NCBI GenBank assembly: GCA_963728975.1
Contig: CAVSMF010000001.1
Coordinates: 806,001 to 870,000, forward strand
Source: DATFCK01 sp963728975
GTDB lineage: Bacteria; Verrucomicrobiota; Verrucomicrobiia; Chthoniobacterales; UBA10450
DNA: 64,000 bases
Direction: 5' to 3'
The notes below the pieces were generated by a model. That model searched no databases. It was not told the DNA's origin and saw only the letters and a list, made by a program, of their open reading frames with translations. Shown here piece by piece: positions 56,346 through 64,000 of the stretch. Made by a program: the position numbers and the translations under genes. The first letter of the stretch is position 1; the number at the start of each line of letters is the position of its first letter.

Positions 56346-56897
56346 ATGCACAACCTCCTGACCGTCAAAGAAACGGCCAAATATCTTCGCATCCCTTTGC
56401 CGACCGTTTATTACCTTGTCCAGCGCGGGCAATTGCCGGCTATTCAAATCGGCGGCCGCTGGCGCATCAAGAAGTCGTCGCTCGACAAGGATATTCTAAA
56501 GGAAGACAAGTCGGGCCAGCCAACTGTTCTGGTCGTCGATGACGACGAAAGTCTGCAAAATCTTTTCAAGCTCTTTCTCAAGAAGATCGGCTTTAGTCGG
56601 GTGGTCGTAGGCACGGTTAAGGAAGCGCTGGCTGCCCTCGACAAGCAGAAATTCGATCTGATCTTCCTTGACCTGAAATTGCCCGACGGACCGGCTGATG
56701 ATGTTTACGACATGGCCAAGGAGCAGCAGCCGGAATGCCCAATCATCGTAATCACCGGTTATCCCGACAGCGAGATGCTCAACCGGATCCTGGCCAAAGG
56801 CCCAATCACCGTTTTGAAGAAACCCCTTAAAGTCGAGCAGTTGAAGGACACAGTCCGAATTCTCGGGCACAAGGACGCAGTCAAGCTCGCAGCCTGA
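56346..56897 (+). CDS. HTH (excisionase-like) plus receiver-domain fusion protein
   Basis: A 183-residue protein. Residues 1-55 form a MerR/excisionase-type helix-turn-helix: LLTVKETAKYLRIPLPTVYYLVQRGQLPAIQIGGRWRIKKS. Residues about 60-180 form a CheY-like receiver with VLVVDDDESL (acidic pocket), LIFLDLKLPDG (phospho-accepting Asp), VITGYPDSE and the conserved Lys in VLKKPLKVEQL. A DNA-binding domain placed before the receiver reverses the usual order. The phosphorylation partner is not nearby. ATG 56346 is chosen, as a TTG at 56310 would add an unrelated dozen residues. It acts in the cytoplasm. Confidence 0.82.
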   Translation: MHNLLTVKETAKYLRIPLPTVYYLVQRGQLPAIQIGGRWRIKKSSLDKDILKEDKSGQPTVLVVDDDESLQNLFKLFLKKIGFSRVVVGTVKEALAALDKQKFDLIFLDLKLPDGPADDVYDMAKEQQPECPIIVITGYPDSEMLNRILAKGPITVLKKPLKVEQLKDTVRILGHKDAVKLAA

Positions 56898-57026
56898 TTC
56901 GCAGCGCGAATCCGGGCATTGGCGGTCACTGAATCGTAACCGGTTCAGCCGCAGTAAGATCGACAAGTACCAGACCACGGGCTTGACTGATCACCCATCC
57001 CCGGTCACTTATCACTCCAGCTTCCC

Positions 57027-57101
<75 letters not shown>

Positions 57102-57520
57102 TTTCTCCTCTCTCAGGAAAGTTATCGAATTTAGCCTGATCGCCAGGATTGGCGCAGTCGCCGTTGAAACACTTTGCGGTTTCGGGGGTCGGAGCCTCGA
57201 AAAAAGCCCCGGCGGCGGCTAATGGCTGCCAACGCGAGCATCCAAATCGCCCACGGCGGCAATGCGATCTCCCCGAGCCGCCAGATCAACCCGCCGCGAC
57301 CTCCCCCCCGGGTGCCGTGGTAAATGGGGCCGCCTTTGATGATCACATCGGAATCGGTTGAGCCTTCATCGCCCCGGCGAATGCCATTGCCAAGGCAACG
57401 AATGACCAGTTCCGCGGGCGAGGCATTCGGCGATTTGAAAAATCGCCCTTTCCCGGTGTCGATCCTAAAGCACGAGAAATTTTGAATTGCAGCCAAGTGG
57501 CGGCTTGGGAACCTTACCCA
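57102..57520. other. Gap of about 420 bp without a convincing gene
   Basis: Downstream of tRNA-Val and before the TlpA-like gene there is no clear gene on the plus strand. On the minus strand a frame is open from 57131 into the TlpA-like gene. Its last 90 or so residues have a hydrophobic stretch and an Arg-rich end (LPPWAIWMLALAAISRRRG), so a small minus-strand membrane protein cannot be excluded. No start codon or ribosome-binding site stands out. Confidence 0.35.
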
Positions 57521-58054
57521 ATGAAAACGGCCGCGACCGTTATTTTTATCTGCTTGTTCGCCGCTTTCAGCATCGCGCTCAAAACCCAATTGCGTCGCGA
57601 AATCAGTCCGGTGGCGGCGTTGAAGATCGGCCAGCCAATGCCGGATTTTGCCCTGCCGGATACAACCGGGAAAACGGTAAAGCTCAAGGAAGCGATTCAG
57701 GGAAAGAAAATGGTCCTGATCAACTTCTGGGCGAGCTGGTGTGGTCCATGCCGGGTGGAAATGCCGAGTTTTGAAAGACTCTACACCGCCCAAAAGAAGA
57801 ACGGTTTCCTTATCCTGGCCATCGCCGAGGACAAGCAGCCGGCGAAACTCGATGCCTACCTGAAAGAAAAGCCGGTTAGCTTTCCGGTGCTGATCGACCG
57901 TGACAATTCTCTGGCTGACCGCTTCAAGATCCAAAGTTTTCCAACCACGATACTGTTGGACAAGGAGGGCAGGATTCGGGAAGTGCGCGAGGGCGTGCAG
58001 CCCTATCTCCAGTTCACCGTGGAAGCCGGGTTAAAAAATCCAAAGCGACCATGA
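57521..58054 (+). CDS. TlpA-like membrane-anchored thioredoxin
   Basis: A 177-residue redoxin. One N-terminal hydrophobic helix (TVIFICLFAAFSIAL) anchors it or serves as a signal. The thioredoxin fold of the TlpA/ResA type has FALPDTTGKTVKLKEA, then INFWASWCGPCRVEMPSFERL with the CGPC redox pair, and IDRDNSLADRFKIQSFPTTILLDKEG with the cis-Pro site. It reduces periplasmic disulphides, often in cytochrome c maturation. ATG 57521 is chosen. It overlaps the ABC ATPase gene by 4 bp (ATGA), so the three genes form one operon. Confidence 0.87.
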   Translation: MKTAATVIFICLFAAFSIALKTQLRREISPVAALKIGQPMPDFALPDTTGKTVKLKEAIQGKKMVLINFWASWCGPCRVEMPSFERLYTAQKKNGFLILAIAEDKQPAKLDAYLKEKPVSFPVLIDRDNSLADRFKIQSFPTTILLDKEGRIREVREGVQPYLQFTVEAGLKNPKRP

Positions 58055-58986
58055 GCGGGCGAAACGACACTGTCATTGAACTGGTAGGACTGACGAAAAC
58101 TTTCCGGAGTCGCTTCCGGCGTCGCCAAGTTTGGGCGGTGCGCGATGTCAGCCTGACGGTGGCGCGAGGCAGCGTGGTCGCATTCGTCGGTCCTAATGGA
58201 GCAGGCAAAACCACCACCATTTACACCCTGCTCGGCTTGTTGCAGCCGGATTGTGGAACGGTCCGCTTGTTTGGCCTCCCCGCCGGCGGGCTGGAGGTCC
58301 GCCGCCGGGTCGGGTTTCAATCGGAGATTTTTTATACCTACGGATTCAAGACCGCGGAGAAAGCGCTGTGTTTTTATGGTGAGCTTTCCGAGATGTCCGG
58401 ACCGGAAATCAATCGGGAAGTACCGCGGCAGCTTGACCGCCTGGGGTTGGGAGGCGCCCGGACACGGAAGGTGCGCGGGTTTTCCAAAGGGATGATCCAG
58501 CGTCTCGGAATCGCCCAGGCCCTGTTGCATCAACCGGAATTGTTAATCCTGGACGAGCCCACCACGGGTCTCGATCCGGAAGGCCGTAAACTTGTGACCG
58601 ACATCATTCTGGAGGAGAAAGCACGCGGCACCACCGTGTTCCTGAGCAGTCATATTCTTTCCGACGTCGACCGCACCTGCGATCATGTCGTCATCTTACG
58701 CGAGGGCAGTGTCGCCCTTTCCGAAAGCATGAGCGTGTTGCGCAGCCAGTCCGATGAGTGGGAGATTGAACTGCTAAGCTGGACTCCGGATGCTCTTGAG
58801 GCGGTGGGGCGTTTGGAAGTTCGCGACCAAAAGAATGGGACGGTGGTCATTCGCTGTCCCGCTGCGGAGAAGAATGCTCTCCTGCGGCGCCTGCTCGATA
58901 GCGATGCCAATCTCGGAACGGTGCGGCGCGCGGCTTCTCTGGAGGATCTTTACATGCACTACGCCGGAGGAACTTCCAGTGGGTAA
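58051..58986 (+). CDS. ABC transporter ATP-binding protein
   Basis: A 311-residue ATPase of the NodI/CcmA/NatA type. Walker A is GPNGAGKTTTIYTLLGLLQP, followed by the signature FSKGMIQRLGIAQALLHQ. Walker B is LLILDEPTTGLDPEG, and the switch His is in FLSSHILSDVDR. After the ATPase core a C-terminal region (from about residue 228) resembles the DUF4162-like tail. It is coupled to the TlpA-like gene in front and overlaps the permease gene behind by 8 bp. It likely exports a lipid or peptide-like substrate, or acts with the thioredoxin in an envelope process. Confidence 0.88.
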   Translation: MSGRNDTVIELVGLTKTFRSRFRRRQVWAVRDVSLTVARGSVVAFVGPNGAGKTTTIYTLLGLLQPDCGTVRLFGLPAGGLEVRRRVGFQSEIFYTYGFKTAEKALCFYGELSEMSGPEINREVPRQLDRLGLGGARTRKVRGFSKGMIQRLGIAQALLHQPELLILDEPTTGLDPEGRKLVTDIILEEKARGTTVFLSSHILSDVDRTCDHVVILREGSVALSESMSVLRSQSDEWEIELLSWTPDALEAVGRLEVRDQKNGTVVIRCPAAEKNALLRRLLDSDANLGTVRRAASLEDLYMHYAGGTSSG

Positions 58987-59779
58987 GTTTCTCGCCATAA
59001 CCGGGACCGCATTGCAGGAGACCCTGCGGCGCCGGGTCTTTTATGTCGTCTTGCTTCTCGCCTTGCTGATCATTGCCGCGATCGGCTCGCAAATGTTCTT
59101 CATGAAAATGGCCCGAGAGGCGGGCGAAACCCAAATTCTGACCGCGATGGGCGTTCAACTGATGCAGGCAACTCTCGGAATTTGGAACTTTGCCGGATTT
59201 TTCCTGGCACTTTTTCTCGGTGCAATCGCTGTGTCGTCGGAAATTTCAGCCAAAACAATTGTGCACGTGATGTCACGTCCGGTCGAACGTTCGATCTATC
59301 TTCTGGGACGCTGGACCGGAGTATTAATTTTCCTGTTCATTTTTCTTTTCGTCGGTATTTCCGGCGCTCTCCTGCTTTCTGTCTGGTTACATGTTCCGTT
59401 TGCGCCAACGCTCTGGCTGGCTATTGCCGAGATTTATGTCACCGCCATTTTATTCAGCGGCGTTGCCCTGAGTTTCAGTGTCTTTACTCCGCCGGTGCTT
59501 GCCGGCGTCCTGGCTTTCCTCCTGGCAACGCTGCCCAGCATGGTCCACAGCGCCATTCATAATCCGCGATGGTTTTACCGGGTCCCGGCCCTGATTGCTT
59601 ATTACATCGGACCGGCCCAAATGCCGGTCGATTTGATGTCGGAAAGCTTCGCCAAAGAACGAGTGCACGCGGATTACGGGCTTTACCTGTCTGTCCTGGG
59701 CGAGAATTTTCTCTATGCCGTCGCCGCGCTGTTGCTGGCGACAGCAGTGTTTCGCTGCCGGGAACTGCGAGTGCGCTAG
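58979..59779 (+). CDS. ABC transporter permease (ABC-2 type)
   Basis: A 266-residue six-helix permease. It starts at GTG 58979, preceded by a ggagg 8 nt upstream. The hydrophobic helices begin at about residue 22 (VFYVVLLLALLIIAAIGSQMFF). The loop EISAKTIVHVMSRPVERSIYLLGRWTG carries the typical ABC-2 coupling segment. The protein is shorter than many ABC-2 permeases but complete. It partners the ATPase ahead. Its stop overlaps the convergent lon stop by 4 bp. Confidence 0.85.
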   Translation: MGKFLAITGTALQETLRRRVFYVVLLLALLIIAAIGSQMFFMKMAREAGETQILTAMGVQLMQATLGIWNFAGFFLALFLGAIAVSSEISAKTIVHVMSRPVERSIYLLGRWTGVLIFLFIFLFVGISGALLLSVWLHVPFAPTLWLAIAEIYVTAILFSGVALSFSVFTPPVLAGVLAFLLATLPSMVHSAIHNPRWFYRVPALIAYYIGPAQMPVDLMSESFAKERVHADYGLYLSVLGENFLYAVAALLLATAVFRCRELRVR

Positions 59780-62229
59780 GCTGCCGGTTTTGGCCGAGCA
59801 ACCGGCGCCTCGTTTTTCTCCAGAGCCACCGCCAGAACTTCATCGACGTTTTCCACCGGCACGAATTGCAACTTCTGCTTCGCTTCTTCCGGCACATCGA
59901 CCAGGTCTTTTTCGTTCAACTTCGGAATGATGACGGTCGAGATGCCGGCCCGCATGGCGGCGAGACTCTTTTCCTTGAGGCCGCCGATCGGCAAAACCAA
60001 TCCCCGCAAGGTGATTTCGCCGGTCATGGCAACATCGGAGCGCACCGGGGTGTTGCTGAAGAGCGATGCCAGAGCCGTGAACATGGCTACTCCGGCGGAC
60101 GGGCCATCCTTCGGCACCGCCCCCGCCGGAACGTGCACATGGATGTCGCTCTCGAGAAAATCTTCCGGCTTGGCCCCAATCGCGCCGTCGCGGCTCCGAA
60201 CCAAACTCAGGGCGGCTTGGACCGATTCTTTCATCACGTTCCCAATCTGGCCCGTTAACGTAATATTGCCTTTGCCGGGGTAACGGGTGGCTTCGATATG
60301 CAACACTTCGCCGCCCATCGGAGTGTAAGCCAGACCGGTCACAACCCCCGGCATGCCCGCAGCGAGCTTGGTTTCGTGAATGAAGCGGGCCGGCCCCAGA
60401 GTTTGAGAAACGAATTCGGGCGTCACCGTGAATTTCTCGCACTCGCCCCGGGCGCATTTGGCCGCGACCGCCCGGGCGATGGCGCCGAGCTGGCGTTCCA
60501 ATTCCCGCACTCCGGCTTCGTGAGTGTACTCGGTAATGATGCGGCGCACCGCTTCTTCCTCGAATTCGCATTGTTCCGGTTTCAACCCATTCTCTTCCAG
60601 TTGCCGCCGGACGAGGTAGCGTTTGGCAATCTCGAGTTTTTCGCGTTCGGTGTAACCGGGAAGCGAGATGACTTCCATCCGGTCGCGCAACGGCTCGGGA
60701 ACGGCATCGATGTAATTGGCCGTAGCGATAAAAATGATCTGGGACAAATCGAACGGCACATCGAGATACCGATCCATGAAGGTGTGGTTCTGACGCGGAT
60801 CGAGAACTTCGAGCAGGGCACTGGCCGGGTCGCCTCGAAAATCAGTCCCGATCTTGTCGATCTCATCCAGCATCATCACCGGATTACGCGTGCCTGCCCG
60901 ACGCAATTCCTGGATGATGCGCCCCGGCATCGACCCAATGTAGGTCCGCCGATGCCCGCGAATTTCCGCCTCGTCTCGAATGCCACCCAGACTCATCCGG
61001 ACAAACTTTCGACCCAGAGCGTCGGCAATCGATTGCCCTAGACTGGTTTTGCCCACGCCGGGCGGCCCGACAAAACAGAGGATCGGACCGTGCCCTTGCG
61101 GATTCAATTTTCGGACCGCCAGATATTCGATCAGACGGCGCTTTATTTTTTCCAAGTCGTAATGGTCGCGATCCAGGATTTGCTGGGCCTGGTCGAGGTC
61201 GATGTTGTCTTCGCTCAGCTTCGACCAGGGCAACTCGGCGATCGTTTCGACGTAGGTGACGATGACCGAATATTCCGGGCTGGCCGGCGGGATGACTTCG
61301 AGGCGTTTCAACTCCCGGTCGGCCTGAGCCAGAACTTCCGCCGGGGGTTTGGCATCCTCAAGACGCTTGCGCAACTTGGCGGCCTGCTCGTCAGCGCCAC
61401 TGTCGCCTTCGCCCAGTTCCCGCTGGATCGCCCGCATCTGCTCCCGCAAATAGGCCCGGCGCTGGGCCTCGGAGAACTGCGACTGCACGTCCTTCTGGAG
61501 CTTTTGCTGAAGCTGGGCAATCTCGAGCTGCCCAGAAATGCTGGTCTGAACAGCTCGAAGTCGTTTTTCAACATCGAGCTCCTCCAGCAGCGTCTGTTTT
61601 TGGGCCGTGTCGACATTCAAGTTGGGAGCGAGAAAATCCACCAGTTGTTCCGGATCATCCATGCTGAGCACCGCCGCCCGGGCCTGTTCCGGCACATCCG
61701 GGGTAAGTTCGAGCAGTTTGGCGGCGGAATCGCGCAGGTTGCGGAATTCGGCCTGCCATTCCTTGCTTTCCCCCGGCAATCGGGATTCGAGCAAGGCAAT
61801 CTCCGCCCGCAAATAGGGCGCAGTCTGCGTGATTTTTCCGAGAGAAAATCGACGAAGACCCTGCACCACGACAACAACTCGATCGTCCCCTTGGCGCAAG
61901 AGTTTGAGAACAATCGCAGCGGTTCCGACCGAATACAGGTCGGCCGGCTCCGGGTTCTCCTTCTTTTCGTCGCGCTGAGTCAATAGACCCACAATTTTGG
62001 TTTGAGGCAGCGTCTCATCCAGGAGCTTGATCGATCCGGGCCGGCCAACGGTCAGAGGGAGAATTGTTCCCGGAAAAACAACGAATCCTCGCATCGGCAG
62101 GATCGACAAGACATCCGGTATCTGCGGGATCGCCTTTTCCTCCCCGTCAAGAGAACCGGCTCGGGAAGGAGCCGCGCCGGCGTCGCCGGCCGGACCGGGT
62201 TGCAACAGGCTGATCGATTTCCCATTCAT
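59776..62229 (-). CDS. lon: ATP-dependent Lon protease (S16)
   Basis: Lon degrades damaged and regulatory proteins in the cytoplasm. The 817-residue protein has the LON N-terminal domain (VLSILPMRGFVVFPGTILPL), then the AAA module with Walker A GPPGVGKTSLGQ and Walker B VMMLDEIDKIG. The proteolytic domain has PKDGPSAGVAMFTAL with the catalytic Ser and VLPIGGLKEKSLAAMRAG with the catalytic Lys. It overlaps the upstream hsp20 stop by 4 bp, so the two heat-shock-type genes are coupled. The start is ATG 62229. Confidence 0.97.
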   Translation of the reverse strand: MNGKSISLLQPGPAGDAGAAPSRAGSLDGEEKAIPQIPDVLSILPMRGFVVFPGTILPLTVGRPGSIKLLDETLPQTKIVGLLTQRDEKKENPEPADLYSVGTAAIVLKLLRQGDDRVVVVVQGLRRFSLGKITQTAPYLRAEIALLESRLPGESKEWQAEFRNLRDSAAKLLELTPDVPEQARAAVLSMDDPEQLVDFLAPNLNVDTAQKQTLLEELDVEKRLRAVQTSISGQLEIAQLQQKLQKDVQSQFSEAQRRAYLREQMRAIQRELGEGDSGADEQAAKLRKRLEDAKPPAEVLAQADRELKRLEVIPPASPEYSVIVTYVETIAELPWSKLSEDNIDLDQAQQILDRDHYDLEKIKRRLIEYLAVRKLNPQGHGPILCFVGPPGVGKTSLGQSIADALGRKFVRMSLGGIRDEAEIRGHRRTYIGSMPGRIIQELRRAGTRNPVMMLDEIDKIGTDFRGDPASALLEVLDPRQNHTFMDRYLDVPFDLSQIIFIATANYIDAVPEPLRDRMEVISLPGYTEREKLEIAKRYLVRRQLEENGLKPEQCEFEEEAVRRIITEYTHEAGVRELERQLGAIARAVAAKCARGECEKFTVTPEFVSQTLGPARFIHETKLAAGMPGVVTGLAYTPMGGEVLHIEATRYPGKGNITLTGQIGNVMKESVQAALSLVRSRDGAIGAKPEDFLESDIHVHVPAGAVPKDGPSAGVAMFTALASLFSNTPVRSDVAMTGEITLRGLVLPIGGLKEKSLAAMRAGISTVIIPKLNEKDLVDVPEEAKQKLQFVPVENVDEVLAVALEKNEAPVARPKPAA

Positions 62230-62633
62230 GCTTTCAACGGCAGATAAATCCAGAGCAATCCGTTTTTCTGTTCTGCCCGCACCTTTTGAACGTCGACCTC
62301 TTCTCGCAATTCGATCGTTCGCTCAAATCGCCCGTAATCGATTTCCATGACCAGAACGTGCCAGGCTCCGGGCTTTTTCTGGTCAGCCGGCTCGGGCACG
62401 TCCCGGACGCCGCGAATGCTGATTCGATTGGGCTCGACCGCCAGCTCGATGTCGGCTCGGTCAACCCCGGCAAGTTCCAGGCAAATTCGGATGCAATCGT
62501 CGCACCGGTAGGCGTTGATGGGCGGCTGCCAGACGAGAACAGGGCGAGAGAAACGAAAACGGTCGAGCTGGTAATTAAAATCGCCGGGGGTGTTGTATAC
62601 CCAACGTAACGTGATGGTGCGGCTGGAATCCAT
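62226..62633 (-). CDS. Small heat-shock protein, Hsp20/alpha-crystallin-like
   Basis: A 135-residue protein, starting at ATG 62633. The alpha-crystallin domain has INAYRCDDCIRICLELAGVDRADIELAVEPNRISIRGVRD at about residues 38-78, and a strand FERTIELREEVDVQKVRAEQKNGLLWIYLPL near the end. The terminal IxI motif is not present, so oligomerisation may be different. An upstream frame adds 13 residues but is less likely. It binds unfolded protein for handover. Coupling with lon hints that clients pass to degradation. Confidence 0.87.
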   Translation of the reverse strand: MDSSRTITLRWVYNTPGDFNYQLDRFRFSRPVLVWQPPINAYRCDDCIRICLELAGVDRADIELAVEPNRISIRGVRDVPEPADQKKPGAWHVLVMEIDYGRFERTIELREEVDVQKVRAEQKNGLLWIYLPLKA

Positions 62634-62753
62634 GGAAAATGGAACTATCGCTGCCCCAGGCAGCTGTTTCAACCTCGCCTCCTCGTTATCCGTTCAAAAA
62701 GAAAACAGCCGGACTCGTTTGTCCCGTGAACCCATCGCTGCCACCGTCTGGAC

Positions 62754-63725
62754 ATGGGTCCGGCCGCGCGATTCTCCTATTTCTTTATCATTGCTGTAAT
62801 CGTGCTCGCCGCCCTGACCCACCTGGGAACGCCGCTGGTGACCGTGCTTTTCTCTTACTTTGCCTTGCGCAAGCTTAAGTTCGGCAGACAACGGTGGCTA
62901 TCGATCACGCTCTTTTTCATTCTGGTCGCGCTGGTCATTTACGGAATTGGTTTCCTTGTCGCCGAGGCGGTCGTCGCCTTGCCCAAAATCGCTGCTGAAT
63001 TCATTCCGGCGATGATTTCTTACGCTCAAAGTCATGGATTCGAGCTCCCCTTTTCCGATCTGGAGACGCTAAAAACCTCGATCCTGGAAATTCTGAAGGA
63101 CGAATTCCTCCTGGTCGGGAACTTCGCCCGCAGCGCCACCAGGCAGCTGGTGTTCGTGTTAATCGCAATCGTGGTGGCAATGAGCCTGTTCATCCGGTCC
63201 AGCTTCGAGCCGGTCGCCTCCGAAACGGCTGCTCCGAATCTCTTTACTGCGACGACCGACGAGATCAAAGCCCGGTTCCGATTGTTCTATCAAAGCTTTG
63301 AAACGGTGATGGGCGCGCAAATTTTGATCTCGACCATTAACACGGTTTTGACGGCGGTTTTCGTGCTCGTTGTCTCACTCAAATATGTCCCGCTGGTGGT
63401 CGGCCTCACTTTTCTTTGCGGCCTCCTGCCCATCGTTGGAAACCTGATCAGCAATTCGGTGATCGTCGGGATCGCCTTCACTCAATCGGCCAAGGCAGCC
63501 ATCGCCGCGTTGGTTTTCCTTATCCTGCTGCACAAACTGGAATACTTCCTCAACAGCAAGATCATCGGTGGCCGGATCAAAAACCCGATGTGGCTGACCC
63601 TCCTCGCTTTGGTGATTGGAGAGCGGTTCATGGGAATACCGGGAATGATTCTGGCCCCGGTGGTTCTGCACTATATCAAAGTTGAGACGTCGCGGCTGCC
63701 CGCGCCCGCCGCGATCTCCAAATAA
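62754..63725 (+). CDS. AI-2E family (UPF0118-type) transporter
   Basis: A 323-residue membrane protein of the AI-2E transporter family, with eight predicted helices. The characteristic long loop and the GLLPIVGNLISNSVIVGIAFTQS and GGRIKNPMWLTLLALVIGERFMGIPGMILAPVVL segments are clear. It usually exports small molecules or Na+, despite the name. The gene is divergent from hsp20. No Shine-Dalgarno stands out before ATG 62754. The substrate cannot be inferred. Confidence 0.85.
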   Translation: MGPAARFSYFFIIAVIVLAALTHLGTPLVTVLFSYFALRKLKFGRQRWLSITLFFILVALVIYGIGFLVAEAVVALPKIAAEFIPAMISYAQSHGFELPFSDLETLKTSILEILKDEFLLVGNFARSATRQLVFVLIAIVVAMSLFIRSSFEPVASETAAPNLFTATTDEIKARFRLFYQSFETVMGAQILISTINTVLTAVFVLVVSLKYVPLVVGLTFLCGLLPIVGNLISNSVIVGIAFTQSAKAAIAALVFLILLHKLEYFLNSKIIGGRIKNPMWLTLLALVIGERFMGIPGMILAPVVLHYIKVETSRLPAPAAISK

Positions 63726-63774
63726 GGGCGATTCTCCGCCGCCCTCCCAAATCCCGGCAGCGGAAATTCCGCGC

Positions 63775-64000
63775 TTATTTCACTTTCGCCTCGGTTTCGC
63801 TCAACAGCCTGATCAATTCATCCTTCCATAACTTGGCAACGGTGTGGCTGCCGTGCCCGCGGGTCTGATCACTGAACGGGATTACCACCGCCCGGCCGCG
63901 CCGGACCCGCTTGATCTCCCGTTCCAAAATATGCAGCTCGGGCGGGTTGATCAGATCGTCGGCTGAATTGACCGCGACAAGGCCAGCGCGAATTTTTTCC
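63775..64000 (-). CDS. Alpha/beta hydrolase, homoserine acetyltransferase-like, C-terminal part
   Basis: The last 74 codons of a gene whose start is beyond the window edge. They show AVNSADDLINPPEL, whose Asp fits the acid of a catalytic triad, and RGHGSHTVAKLW, whose His fits the catalytic base. This D...GHG(S/T)HT pattern is that of MetX/homoserine O-acetyltransferase-like alpha/beta hydrolases. The serine nucleophile is outside the window, so the exact enzyme cannot be told. It is convergent with the AI-2E transporter gene, 49 bp away. Confidence 0.7.
   Translation of the reverse strand, partial: EKIRAGLVAVNSADDLINPPELHILEREIKRVRRGRAVVIPFSDQTRGHGSHTVAKLWKDELIRLLSETEAKVK

Noticed and set aside
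57131..57934. Long minus-strand frame opposite the TlpA-like gene
   Set aside because: Most of it is antisense to a well-supported thioredoxin gene and it lacks a ribosome-binding site. Only its last part could be real, noted in the gap entry.

Overview
The window is a GC-rich (by eye somewhat under 60 percent), densely coded chromosomal segment of a Gram-negative soil-type bacterium. The gene styles point to Verrucomicrobiota, probably near Chthoniobacterales: a long cobalamin-dependent ribonucleotide reductase, several GT-C/TPR membrane proteins, a short prepilin, a putative porin with an N-terminal coiled coil, and dispersed intergenic palindromes. This placement is inference from style. 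No marker gene settles it. There is no rRNA, CRISPR array, prophage or transposase gene.

Layout. 1-5130: end of threonine synthase, a cupin, small membrane proteins, mazG, secG, and a fluoride operon (riboswitch, crcB/fluC, DUF190) closed by a terminator. 5131-9000: a putative porin split by a one-base frameshift, an LpxH-like phosphoesterase and two small proteins. 9011-17492: a phosphate cluster, pstSCAB-phoU and phoBR on the minus strand, with an organophosphate-type MFS permease between them and a small DHp-like gene leading phoBR. 17564-23013: uvrA coupled to a large exported TPR protein.

23547-42100 is the most distinctive part. It holds a prepilin with a good sigma-54-type promoter, surrounded by seven polytopic GT-C-like proteins (three carrying TPR tails), two GT2-methyltransferase fusion proteins, a GDP-mannose-dehydratase-like enzyme and a sugar C-methyltransferase-like protein. 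Together they look like a surface-glycan or protein-glycosylation island. 42165-47902: an acyl-CoA dehydrogenase, nrdJ with a candidate tandem NrdR operator and a DnaA-box cluster upstream, then tRNA-Ser(CGA).

47980-56897: a DUF2079 membrane protein, a two-gene module of unrecognised proteins behind a strong near-leaderless promoter, a YycJ-like metallo-beta-lactamase-fold hydrolase, a GNAT enzyme, a VOC protein, an exported protein, fumC coupled to a PmtA-like methyltransferase, and an HTH-receiver fusion. 57027-64000: tRNA-Val(GAC), a TlpA-like thioredoxin coupled to a two-gene ABC exporter, hsp20-lon, an AI-2E-family transporter, and the 3' end of an alpha/beta hydrolase.

Two families of intergenic inverted repeats recur, one a cloverleaf-like element and one a GTCATTCC/GTCATCC element. 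One copy of the latter supplies the start codon of mazG.
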